Assembly: GCA_018340375.1 (NCBI GenBank) | Contig: JAFFJZ010000003.1 | Span: forward strand, 51,863,006 to 51,927,005 | Direction of reading: 5' to 3' | Source of the DNA: Gonatopus flavifemur | Lineage: Eukaryota > Arthropoda > Insecta > Hymenoptera > Dryinidae | Length of the DNA stretch: 64,000 nt | In this document: positions 1 to 8,564 of the stretch, one piece after another | Numbering within the stretch: the first letter of the stretch is position 1 | How the letters are laid out: every line of letters starts with the position of its first letter | Translations under genes and position numbers: made by a program | Notes under the pieces: model-generated | Databases searched by the model: none | What the model was told of the DNA's origin: nothing | Seen by the model: only the letters and a program-made list of their open reading frames with translations

Positions 1-1294
1 ACCAAAGAAGAGTTTTAGGCATCTCAAAGATATCTCAAACTGTTGCGTAACACATCTTTAACTTATCTAAAAGATATCGCAAGACACGGAATGTTTATTG
101 GGAACATTTATCTCGCACAATTCTGATCCTAGAAAATAAAACGAATGGATCCACGATCGCCCAATCCGATGGACACAATGTGATGCATGAACAATCTACC
201 AATGATTGTACTATTAGAATGGCTGACACATGAATACTACCAATTGTTGTACAATCATTGGTGTGAAACAGTGGCATGGAACTCATGAATGATTGTACGA
301 TAATGTGGACACCTCTCAGATTATTATTAATTGTACAATTTTAAGTGAAAAATAAGTCATCCCATAATGAGATAAAAAAAATGAATTGATTATCGTACAA
401 TTTGATATTTATACATATTTAAAGAGTGAGTTGAAAAATAAATAATTCAAGTAGCTTATCTGTTCCGCTTCTTTTGAAATCATTCAAGCATCAGGAGGAG
501 TGGGTAAAATTGTGCACTGACTTTTTTCATAAATTACTTGATAAACATAAATGTGAAATAGGCAGTAATTGAGTACATGCATGGAAAAAACTAACAATAA
601 TATTGTTGAATTAACAGGGTTAGAAAAAAACTTGTTTAAAAAAAAACAGAAACCATGGTTCGTACAGCCCTTGAGAACCCATGAAAACCCCTCGAATTCT
701 ATTTGTCTTTTCAAGGGCTCAAAAACCCTTGAAAATCCCTTGATTTTGTATTATGAAGATTGAAAAAATTTTACGAAAAACGTAAAATGAAATCACGGTA
801 GATACTGAGAAAATACGTATGAGCATTATAAGTCTTTTTATTCTTGAACATTGATTCAATCGTTCATTAATTATTTTTATAATTGAAAATATCCAATTAA
901 CATTTTTTTATTGAAATATTTGTTAATTATCGATTTGAAATTCAACCAAAATCTTATTTTGTAAGTATAATTGAATTATTCAGTTAACCTTTTGAACGGA
1001 ATTTCCATTTTTGCACGTCCTCACGTTCTTCACGTTCAAGTTTACGTACGCAGAGTATCGCAGTCCTAAAGGTCTGGAATCTTGACTATCAACTATCCCG
1101 AAATGAAAAAATCTCGAAGTTTCAATAGGTTCGTTCTTTCATTCTACGTGATTTAAGTTACTCCAACTTGTACATCAATTAATTTGTTTTTATGACTGGA
1201 TATAGCAAATCCCAAATATTTGGAACAAGTTGGAGTGCACTAACCGAACTTAGCTAATGTCCCAACAGCATTCTAGTGATTTTGAATGAAATCG
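1..1294. other. Flanking non-coding sequence
   Basis: I see no gene here. The first 90 bases hold AAGATATC-type words like those of the MITE at 26343-26650. Positions 190-330 contain several ATTGTAC/GTACAAT words in both orientations and look like a decayed inverted-repeat element. A short inverted repeat (ACTCCAACTTGT / ACAAGTTGGAGT) lies near 1160-1235. The short open frames are not supported by codon pattern or homology I recognise. Confidence 0.5.
640..760 (+). repeat. Dispersed repeat with CCCTTGAAAA words
   Basis: The segment starts near GGTTCGTACAGC and carries several copies of CCCTTGAAA and TTTCAAGGG. A related sequence lies in the opposite orientation at about 19598-19680, on the other side of the retroelement. 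The two copies are diverged, so they are members of one family, not a target duplication. Confidence 0.45.
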
Positions 1295-1420
1295 TCAGGG
1301 TATCCTGCCATGGACCGGAATTTCCAGAGGATTTTCAGTGAATTTTGGTAAATTAACATCAACAAACCAATTCAATTCTCGGATTCCGTTCCGTTCCTCA
1401 GGAATTCCGGTCCTGGGAGG
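1295..1420. repeat. Left part of a MITE split by the retroelement
   Basis: The sequence begins CAGGGTATCCTGCCATGG and carries CCGGAATTTCC, then GGAATTCCGGTCC just before the LTR. The sequence after the retroelement (18499 on, CCAGCCTC) continues the closing repeat. Relatives lie at 43765-43880 and, more distantly, 47107-47217. The LTR element therefore landed near the right end of an older inverted-repeat element. Confidence 0.45.
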
Positions 1421-2764
1421 TGTAATATACGCCGTATATATATATATATATATATTGAGGAAATTATTTAAACATATATATATGGTATAAATTTTTCCCT
1501 TTTCTTCTTTCTTCCTCTCAATACTCTGAACGATGAATCACCAGATTTCCAATTCATGAAAACTTCAAATAATTCATCGTGAAATTCAAATAGAAGAAAG
1601 AAGGAAACAGGTAAAACTTCGGAATCATCTGAAACCCTTTCTGAATGAAACTCTTCTTTTTCTACCTAATTGAAAGGGACCCATAAAATACTAAGAGTAA
1701 TACAGCGAACGGTGTATTCAACGGTACCCGTACGGCCGCCTGAATGTCGCGCCGAGTAATAAAAATGACTCAGGGTAAAATCTCTGCAGGTATCAAGGAT
1801 CACGCAGTAAGCGTGCAAAACATATATATATATATATATATGTATATATTCAAATATTCATGTTTTTAACTAGAACTCTAGAAACTAACAATAAATAGGA
1901 ATTAAGATAGGAATAGTAAACAAATATTGCACAAACCATGCATAACCACTAAATAACAATTAAAAACAAATGTTTGGAATTTAATAAACAAACAAATTAA
2001 AGCCACAAACAATTAACAAACTAATACAAATCACATCATGCAACACACGATAAATAGACAACATATAAACAAGCCATCAACCAATAAATGTCTAAAACCA
2101 AACAAGCAACTAATAGCAACAACTATTGCGAACATATTATGACCACACAATGAATACATGCAAAACTACACATTGATAATCAACAAATAACTTCAATAAC
2201 ACAAACATGCAAATGCCAACACGAATAAATAGTAATTAGTGAACAATATAAGCATGGAACACTGAATAAAATAATGATTAAAATGACCACATAAACAAAC
2301 AAACAAGCAAAATATATTACGCACAAGAGATAAATAAATAAACATTCATAACAAGATCAACAAAACAGGCACATGCAATTGACAGATAGAAATATACAAG
2401 TGTCAAATTCATGCGTGCCACTAATGAATGAAGAGAATGAACGTGTGAAGAGGAATAGAAGAGGACCCCTAAGGGTTCGAAAACACCATCACCACATCGA
2501 TCGAAAAAACCCTCGATCGATGACCAACGACACCACACATAAAGGAAGTAACCCCTTCTCAACGGAAGTATCTATGCGAGCCAATAGGAAAAATGCATTG
2601 ATCAAGAATCAATGCATCAAACAATATTAATTTTGATTATAGCAGTACCCAGAAACTGTTTAAAAGCGGGTGCACAACCAGTTTTAGATAGAACAATTCT
2701 CGGCTGTTCAGCCAACCAAGCTCTTTAGCTTAAAAAACCAACCAAGCTCTTTAGCTGCTCTTTG

Positions 2765-3295
2765 GCCAATCTTTTGCCGACCTTCCGCCGACCTTCCGCC
2801 GATCATCATATTTTTCCTGTCTAATCGAAAGCAGCATCAGGAATACGCTAAAGAGGCGTAAATCAACGATTCTGATTGATTTGGGCTGCCAATCTTTTGC
2901 CGACCTTCCGCCGACCTCCCGCCGACCTTCCGCCGATCATCATATTTTTCCTGTCTAATCGAAAGCAGCATCAGGAATACGCTAAGGAGGCGTAAATCAA
3001 CGATTCTGATTGATTTGGGCCACCAATCTCTGCCGACCTTCCGCCGACCTTCCGCCGATCATCATATTTTTCCTGTCTAATCGAGAGCAGCATCAGGAAT
3101 ACACTAAGGAGGCGTAAATCACCGATTCTGATTGATTTGGGCTGCCGATCTTTTGCCGACCTTCCACCGACCTTCCGCCGATCATCATATTTTCCCTGTC
3201 TAATCGAAAGCAGCATCAGGAATACGCTAAGGAGGCGTAAATCAACGATTCTGATTGATTTGGGCTGCCGATCTTTTGCCGACCTTTCATCCAGC
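2765..3295 (+). repeat. Tandem array in 5' LTR, about 124-bp units
   Basis: There are four full units and one partial unit. Each unit runs from GCCAATCTTTTGCCGACC through CGATCATCATATTTTTCC to GATTGATTTGGGCT. Inside each unit the 11-mer GCCGACCTTCC is itself repeated one to three times. The 3' LTR has only three full units plus the partial one. The repeat-length open frames here are a by-product of the repeats and are not called as genes. Confidence 0.9.
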
Positions 3296-3595
3296 GTGAG
3301 TATAACCTTAAAACATCCGTATGTTTATGCGGTCCCGATACAAACCAATTGCTCTTCCTGTTTAGAAATCAATTGTTTGTCCCTTTGGATCTACTGATTA
3401 GCAGTTCCAAAGGCTAGGAGCCACAACACCCTTTTTCTTTCTTTCTTTTTTTTTTTTTTTTTACTATTATTATTAAATTGTCACCACTTGTTTTTTTTAT
3501 TTCCAAAATATACATTCAATTCAACTTACCCTTTAGTTATTTTGGTTTTCAATCCTTCATCATGAATAATAGATTCCCTTTCTTTTTACAAATAG

Positions 3596-3997
3596 ATGGA
3601 AACTATTGTGCGATTAAAAGAACAGATTAGACGGGCCGAATCAAGGATAGCCAGAAGGCGACGAATTTATCGTTCACCCACCAAAAATGAGAAAGTGATC
3701 AAGCCCGGTTTCAATAAGAATCACTACCAGGATAAGAAAAAAATACATAATTGGTTGAACGAGATCAGAATCATTGAATGGTCTCTCAAAAATAAAGACA
3801 GATTCAATCGCTGTACTAATTGTAAGAAATTTTTCATTAAATATTATGATTGTTAAATATGTAAAATTAATGAACAATATTATTTAAATCTCACTGATGA
3901 AGAATTATTAGGAAGGGGCTTCACCCCTGAAGAAATCATAGAACTACAAATTAATAATAACAAACTTGTAGAAATTAGCTTTAAGAATAAATATTGA
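3596..3997 (+). pseudogene. LTR-borne 133-codon frame, 5' copy, one stop
   Basis: An ATG at 3596 opens a frame that is interrupted by TAA at 3854-3856 and then stays open to TGA at 3995-3997. The N-terminal part has an arginine-rich stretch (RIARRRR, near residue 20) preceded by a possible helix. A CxxC pair (CTNC) follows near residue 75, and a second Cys pair straddles the stop. The second pair suggests a zinc ribbon. The 3' LTR copy has sense at 3854 but stops elsewhere, and the two copies have no indel relative to each other. That pattern suggests a formerly coding frame. Its function is unknown. The arginine-rich motif would fit nucleic-acid binding or nuclear import, by inference only. 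It could also be chance. Confidence 0.5.
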
Positions 3998-4162
3998 AAT
4001 TTTACCAGATCTCACGTGTGATCAATCATTAGACCTTATTTTCTATTCCAATTTTTTCTCATAGAAATCTCAATCCTATCCCTTCCTTGCAAAGCCTGCT
4101 AAATAGGGAAATTTAAATGTATCGCCGTCTTGGATGGTAACATCCAGGACGTGACAGAATAT

Positions 4163-4178
4163 TGGCGCAGTCGGTAGG
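4163..4178 (+). other. Primer-binding site, tRNA-Ser type
   Basis: TGGCGCAGTCGGTAGG lies 6 bases after the LTR end. From memory it is complementary to the 3' end of an insect tRNA-Ser including CCA (acceptor stem GCAGUCG). A tRNA-Ser primer is known in errantiviruses of the 17.6/297 group. The position fixes the LTR boundary and the direction of the element. Confidence 0.85.
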
Positions 4179-4180
4179 AC

Positions 4181-6069
4181 TCCAAGGATGGAGGTTTCTA
4201 AGAAAGGAATTTTTCATCCTTTTCAAAAAAAATATATATAAGAAAAATAAGGATAAAAATTCTCGAATTTCAGCCTAGAATTTCAATCTGTCAATCTTCA
4301 ACTAGTTCTAATTTTTAGTTCCAGTTCAAAATTCAGCCTTCGATTTTCAATTTGAATTTCCAGTCTCAATTCAAATTTCAGTTTTCAAATCCAAGATTTC
4401 AGCTTCTATTCCAGTCATTATTTGCAACTCACACCTCTTTCATTCGCGGGCCATCAGAATCGAATTTTCATTCGCGGGCCACCAGAATCGAATTTTCATT
4501 CGCGGGCCACCGGAATCGAATTTTCGTTCACGGGCCACCAGAATCGAATTTTCATTCGCGGGTCACCGGAATCGAATTTTCCAAGTTCAACTCAAGTTTT
4601 GAAGTTTATATATATATATATATATATCAATTCTGAGATCTTAATTCTAAATCAATCTCAATTTCAACTCGAATTTCCAATTCACAACTCAAAATTTCAA
4701 AATTAACTTTCAATTCAAAATTTCCATTCCAATCGATATTTTTAATCTTGCTTCACAACGTCAATTTCTATCCTCGATTTCAATTTGTAATTTTGATTCA
4801 AAATTTCAACTACCAACCCTAATACAGAATCTCAAAATTCCAACGTCTAATTCTAATTAAAGATTCAAATTCAATATTTATCCCAAATGTAATATGATAG
4901 AAAACTGGAATGCATGAAATCCACTTAGAATCTCAATGATTTAAACACTCAATTCAATGCTGTAAAATTTGTAACAAACCCTGTTGAGTAAAAAGGAAGC
5001 AACTACGAGTAAACTAAGGGCGCATTCAGAGGGTACAACTATATAAAAAGGAAGCGTACAACCCTAAGTCACGGTCGCAAGTAAGCTAAAGTTGTTTTCA
5101 ACTCAACAATCAGGGTGAAAATTAAAGAAGTAAATTGAGAGACGTGTACAACCCTAAGTCACGGTCTAATTTATTTCTCAAGGTAACTAAAACTTTTAAG
5201 ATAATTCAAGTTCAAATAAACCAAAATTAAAATTGAATCAAAATCAAAGCTGAATCGAAATAAAATAAAATTAAAATCAAATTAAATCAAACTAAATCAA
5301 AATCATATGAAAATTGAATCAAATCAAACGAAATAAATCAAATTGAATTGAAACTAAATCAGAATAAATAAAATTGAAAGGAAATTAAAACAAAATTCAG
5401 GAAAATTGAATAAAAATTGAAATCAAGTCAAATTCCAATTGAATGAAATAGATTGAATCAATCAAATCAAATCGAAACAAATTGAATTAAAAATAAAAAA
5501 ATTTTTTCAAAAGAAATTGAATTAAATCAAACCGAAACAAGGATGAATAAAATCGAAATTAAACGAAACTGAATTGAAATTGAATCGAGAGATTGAATTG
5601 AAACCGTGTCAAAAGAAATAAAACAGATTTGAATCAAATGAAATTGAATAAGATTGAATCAAATTAAGACAAATCAAAAGAAAGCGTAATTGAATTAAAT
5701 AAAATTGAATAAAAAAAAATTGAAAATTAATTGAATTAAATTGAATCAAAAGAAATTGAATTAAAACAAATCAAAAGAGAAACTCATTGAATTAAATGAA
5801 ATTAAAAATTGAATCCATCAAATCAAAATGAAATGAATTGAATTAGAATAAAAAAAAAAAAAAATCGAATCAAAAGGAATTGAATTGCATTAAACCGAAA
5901 TCAAATGCTTGAGTTAAAATTATGAGAATTAAATTTGGATCAAATTGAATTAAAATCATGAAAACAAATCCGAGTTGAATCTAATTGAATTCTGAAAAAA
6001 TTGGAAGAAGTAAGAGTTGGGTTCGAAATTGGAACACATCCTCTATAATGAGAATTGGTAAAGTTATCA
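4181..6069 (+). other. Long AT-rich untranslated leader
   Basis: There are about 1.9 kb between the primer site and gag with no convincing frame. It holds the 28-bp array at 4441-4580 and an (AT)n tract near 4607-4627. A 20-base block (GTACAACCCTAAGTCACGGT) occurs twice, 90 bases apart (5057 and 5147). About 800 bases of drifting AAATTGAATCAAATC-like repeats run from 5200 to 5980. AAGGTAACT near 5179 and CAAGTAAGC near 5079 resemble splice donors that could serve subgenomic messages. That use is inferred. Confidence 0.6.
4441..4580 (+). repeat. 28-bp tandem repeat, five copies
   Basis: There are five consecutive 28-base units, each reading CATTCGCGGGCCACCAGAAT followed by CGAATTTT, with one to three substitutions among them. 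The unit length is not a multiple of three, which argues against coding. The position in the leader, just after the primer site, would fit an RNA structural or packaging role, but nothing shows this. Confidence 0.9.
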
Positions 6070-7872
6070 ATGTCTCACCTTAGAAGTCAAACTAAAGATT
6101 TAACTGAAGAAGATAAAAAGGTAATATTAGGAGACGGTTTGCCAGCTAGAACTAATAGGAAAAAAACTGAAAATTTTCAAATAGAACATACTGACCCATT
6201 CACTTCAAATAAAAAATTACTACATACTCCAAATAAACAAAAGACAAGTGAGGATATAAACAAAGACACCGTTGAAGAAACACCAATACAAGAAAATTCA
6301 TCAAGTCATCCTATCGGAAATTTGATTGATGAAACTCTAATTACACACACCACAGAGCAGCATCAAGATTTGGGAAATCAATCATCCTCAGAAAGTGAAA
6401 GTAGTCAATCTAGTCGTAGCTTCAGATCAACAGATAATACAGGAGCAGTCAGAATGGCTAATCAAAATAATTTGAAGGTGCGTGATGTTGTAGGCATGAT
6501 CCCTGTATTTTCAGGATCTAAAAATGATTGTACCTTCCAAGAATTCTCCGCCGCCTGTTCAGACGCTAGGATTATGATAAATCCTGATTTGGAAGTAGAA
6601 TTAACGAATCTAATAAAATCACGATTGAGGAACGGCGCCTTAGATGTCGTCAGAAATGGACAGCCTCGGACTATAAATGGGCTCATAAGAATTTTGAAGG
6701 GAATTTATGCACCACGTGATTCTACCACGGTACTACGTGGAGAATTATCGAGATTATGTCAAAAGCCTAATGAGGATGTGGCTAGTTATTTCAACCGTAA
6801 CCGTATCCTGGGGAACCAAATAATAGAAGCTTATAAATCTGAGCATAATGACCAGATTACAGAAGCTGCGAAGACTGAGTTTGAGAATGCCTGCTGTAAA
6901 GCCTTTGTATTGGGTTTAAAAGAAGAAATATTTAATTTGATGACCGAAAAGGAAGATCTAAACCTCGCTGGCCCCGAAGCCATAAATATAGAGGGAGAAT
7001 TAGTGATAAAAAGATCTTTAAGGAACCTCTTCTCAAGGGAAGTCGACAAATGCTCCCAATGTGGAGATAACGGACATCGAACCATAAATTGCCCAGGGCT
7101 CCTCCATGAAGATTCTCGATCTTTAGAATGCCAGTTATGCAATCGTAAAGGACACATCGCAAAAAATTGTCATGATAATAAAACCCGAGTGCAATGTCAA
7201 ATCTGTAACCGAACAGGACATGAAGCTCGGGACTGTAGGAATAATAATCGATCAAATCAATCCAAGTGTCAACTTTGTAATCGGCCTGGTTATGAAGCTA
7301 GAAATTGTAGAGGAAGCTCCAATAGAAGTAGGGACATTTGCCAGATTTGTAAAAAGATCGGTCATAGAGCCGACGAATGTCGTTACTATTCTCCCATTAG
7401 AATAACTCAACCTATTAGGATTTGTCAGTTATGTAGGGGAAATGATCATGAAACCAGGGACTGTAGAGCCAATAGACCTTGTCCTCGATGTAATCAAACT
7501 GGACATTTAGCTAGGGATTGTAAGAATTACAATATGTGCCAAATCTGTAAGAATAATGGACATACTGCAAGGTCATGTCCCCAAATAAAATCGAGAATTG
7601 TACAATGTCAGTATTGTAGTAGAAATGGCCATACAGCCGAAAACTGTTTCCAATTGAAGAATAACGCGAATAACGCATATTGTAGTTTTTGCAAACAAAG
7701 TAATCATACTGTAGAAGGGTGTATAGCCCGTAAAAATTCTCAGATACAAGGAAATCAGGGAAACTCCCAAACCCTCCCTTCACGGGAGGGCATCAACAGC
7801 AACGTTGCCTCACAACGGGTAAATTATATGAACGGGGAATCTTCATCAGTGACAACCCAAATCAATCACTAG
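6070..7872 (+). CDS. Gag polyprotein with ten zinc knuckles
   Basis: This is the structural polyprotein that would assemble the particle and bind genomic RNA. I take the ATG at 6070 (MSHLRSQTKDL) and not the upstream non-ATG codons, giving 600 residues. Residues 1-135 are charged and Ser/Gln-rich. About 140-310 resemble the capsid region of Ty3/Gypsy Gag. Residues 328-551 hold ten CX2CX4HX4C zinc knuckles, for example CQLCNRKGHIAKNC and CPRCNQTGHLARDC. In the fourth (CQLCNRPGYEARNC) the His is Tyr. Retroviral and Gypsy Gag proteins usually have none to two, so ten is exceptional. The stop is TAG at 7870. A -1 frameshift signal at 7758 leads into pol. This is the only unbroken gene of the element. 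Confidence 0.9.
   Translation: MSHLRSQTKDLTEEDKKVILGDGLPARTNRKKTENFQIEHTDPFTSNKKLLHTPNKQKTSEDINKDTVEETPIQENSSSHPIGNLIDETLITHTTEQHQDLGNQSSSESESSQSSRSFRSTDNTGAVRMANQNNLKVRDVVGMIPVFSGSKNDCTFQEFSAACSDARIMINPDLEVELTNLIKSRLRNGALDVVRNGQPRTINGLIRILKGIYAPRDSTTVLRGELSRLCQKPNEDVASYFNRNRILGNQIIEAYKSEHNDQITEAAKTEFENACCKAFVLGLKEEIFNLMTEKEDLNLAGPEAINIEGELVIKRSLRNLFSREVDKCSQCGDNGHRTINCPGLLHEDSRSLECQLCNRKGHIAKNCHDNKTRVQCQICNRTGHEARDCRNNNRSNQSKCQLCNRPGYEARNCRGSSNRSRDICQICKKIGHRADECRYYSPIRITQPIRICQLCRGNDHETRDCRANRPCPRCNQTGHLARDCKNYNMCQICKNNGHTARSCPQIKSRIVQCQYCSRNGHTAENCFQLKNNANNAYCSFCKQSNHTVEGCIARKNSQIQGNQGNSQTLPSREGINSNVASQRVNYMNGESSSVTTQINH
7758..7790 (+). promoter_or_regulatory. -1 ribosomal frameshift signal (gag to pol)
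   Basis: The heptamer GGGAAAC (7758-7764) is read G GGA AAC in the gag frame, a canonical X XXY YYZ slippery site. A 7-base spacer follows. Then comes a perfect 7-bp stem (CCCTCCC 7772-7778 with GGGAGGG 7784-7790) around a 5-base loop. The protease frame is exactly -1 to gag and is open from 7764 to the first pol ATG at 7875. All elements of a classical frameshift site are present. Activity is inferred. Confidence 0.8.
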
Positions 7873-8564
7873 ATATGTTGAACCGAATCCCCTATTCTCT
7901 CAATGAAACTTATGATATGGATTCTTTCCCCTTTCTAGAAAAAGAACTTCTAAACAATCCTAACTCATTGGATAATGATAGTCACTCAAATGATAATAAT
8001 TCGAATCAACCTATCTATTCACGTAGCGATACTTCAAGTTTAATTGTTCCTCATCACGACAAAATTTCAGAAATCAGAAGAACTCTGACCCCTGTAAAAT
8101 TCGCTTTGGAAACTAATCTACCTATGATAAAAACTGATATTTTCAGACCCACAGTATTTCTAATAGATTCCGGAGCAGGGCCTTGTCTTATAAAGAAACG
8201 AATGTTGAACGATAATATCCAAATTGATGAAAACGAAATTCTCCACCTAATGGGAATATGACCTGAAATAGTTCCTACTATTGGAAAAGTTATATTACCA
8301 TGTCTGGGTCAAGAAGTCGAATTCCACGTTTTATCGAATGAATTCCCCATCAAACAGGATGGAATAATTGGTACCTCGTTTCTCTCTGAATATCAGGCCG
8401 AAATAAATTGGGAAAAACACTGTTTAGAGGTTCAGGATAGAATAATATCATTCTTCAATGAGATTAAAAATAGTAGTTTAGTATATAACTTTCCCCCTCG
8501 AACTAGGCAAATAGTAAAAATATACACTCACCAAACAGAACTAAAAGAAGGTCTAGTTCCCTTA
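7764..8564 (+). pseudogene. Pol protease region with one stop
   Basis: This is the aspartic protease part of Pol, entered from gag by -1 frameshifting. The catalytic triplet DSG is at 8166 (context LIDSGAGPCLIKK). The flap and the second half, with the typical DGIIGTSFL pattern, follow further on. One in-frame TGA at 8259-8261 cuts the domain in the middle. The same frame is otherwise open and continues without shift into the reverse transcriptase at 8565. This copy could not make an intact Pol. Confidence 0.85.

Larger units (their letters stand above)
1421..4156 (+). repeat. 5' LTR, 2,736 bp
   Basis: It begins TGTAATATACGCC and ends CAGGACGTGACA. It contains two (AT)n tracts (about 1433-1455 and 1821-1841), an A/C-rich stretch of 'aacaa' words (1860-2340), two copies of a CAACCAAGCTCTTTAGCTT unit near 2717-2758, a tandem array at 2765-3290 and an open frame at 3596. 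At 2.7 kb it is far longer than the few hundred bases usual for insect Gypsy LTRs. I could not place a TATA box or polyadenylation site with confidence because AT runs are everywhere. Confidence 0.95.

Noticed and set aside
569..763. Open frames on both strands near 480-760 as possible genes
   Set aside because: They run through a dispersed repeat, show low-complexity composition, and their counterpart at 19598 does not keep the frame.
2373..2630. 85-residue frame in both LTRs (2373-2630 and 16807-17064)
   Set aside because: It is identical in both LTRs, but that is expected for young LTRs. The product is low complexity, the opposite strand is equally open, and no motif is visible. Unlike the frame at 3596 there is no independent hint of coding.
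2971..3216. Repeat-coded frames with RRKVGGRSAKDRQ units in the LTR arrays
   Set aside because: They follow from a tandem unit with an open phase. The array length differs between LTRs, and the frame breaks where the unit length changes.
4352..4706. Two overlapping 94-residue frames over the 28-bp array
   Set aside because: A 28-base unit shifts frame at each copy, which gives open frames in several phases by chance. There is no start context or motif.
6831..7157. Minus-strand frames antisense to gag and pol
   Set aside because: They are shadows of the coding strand with no independent motifs.
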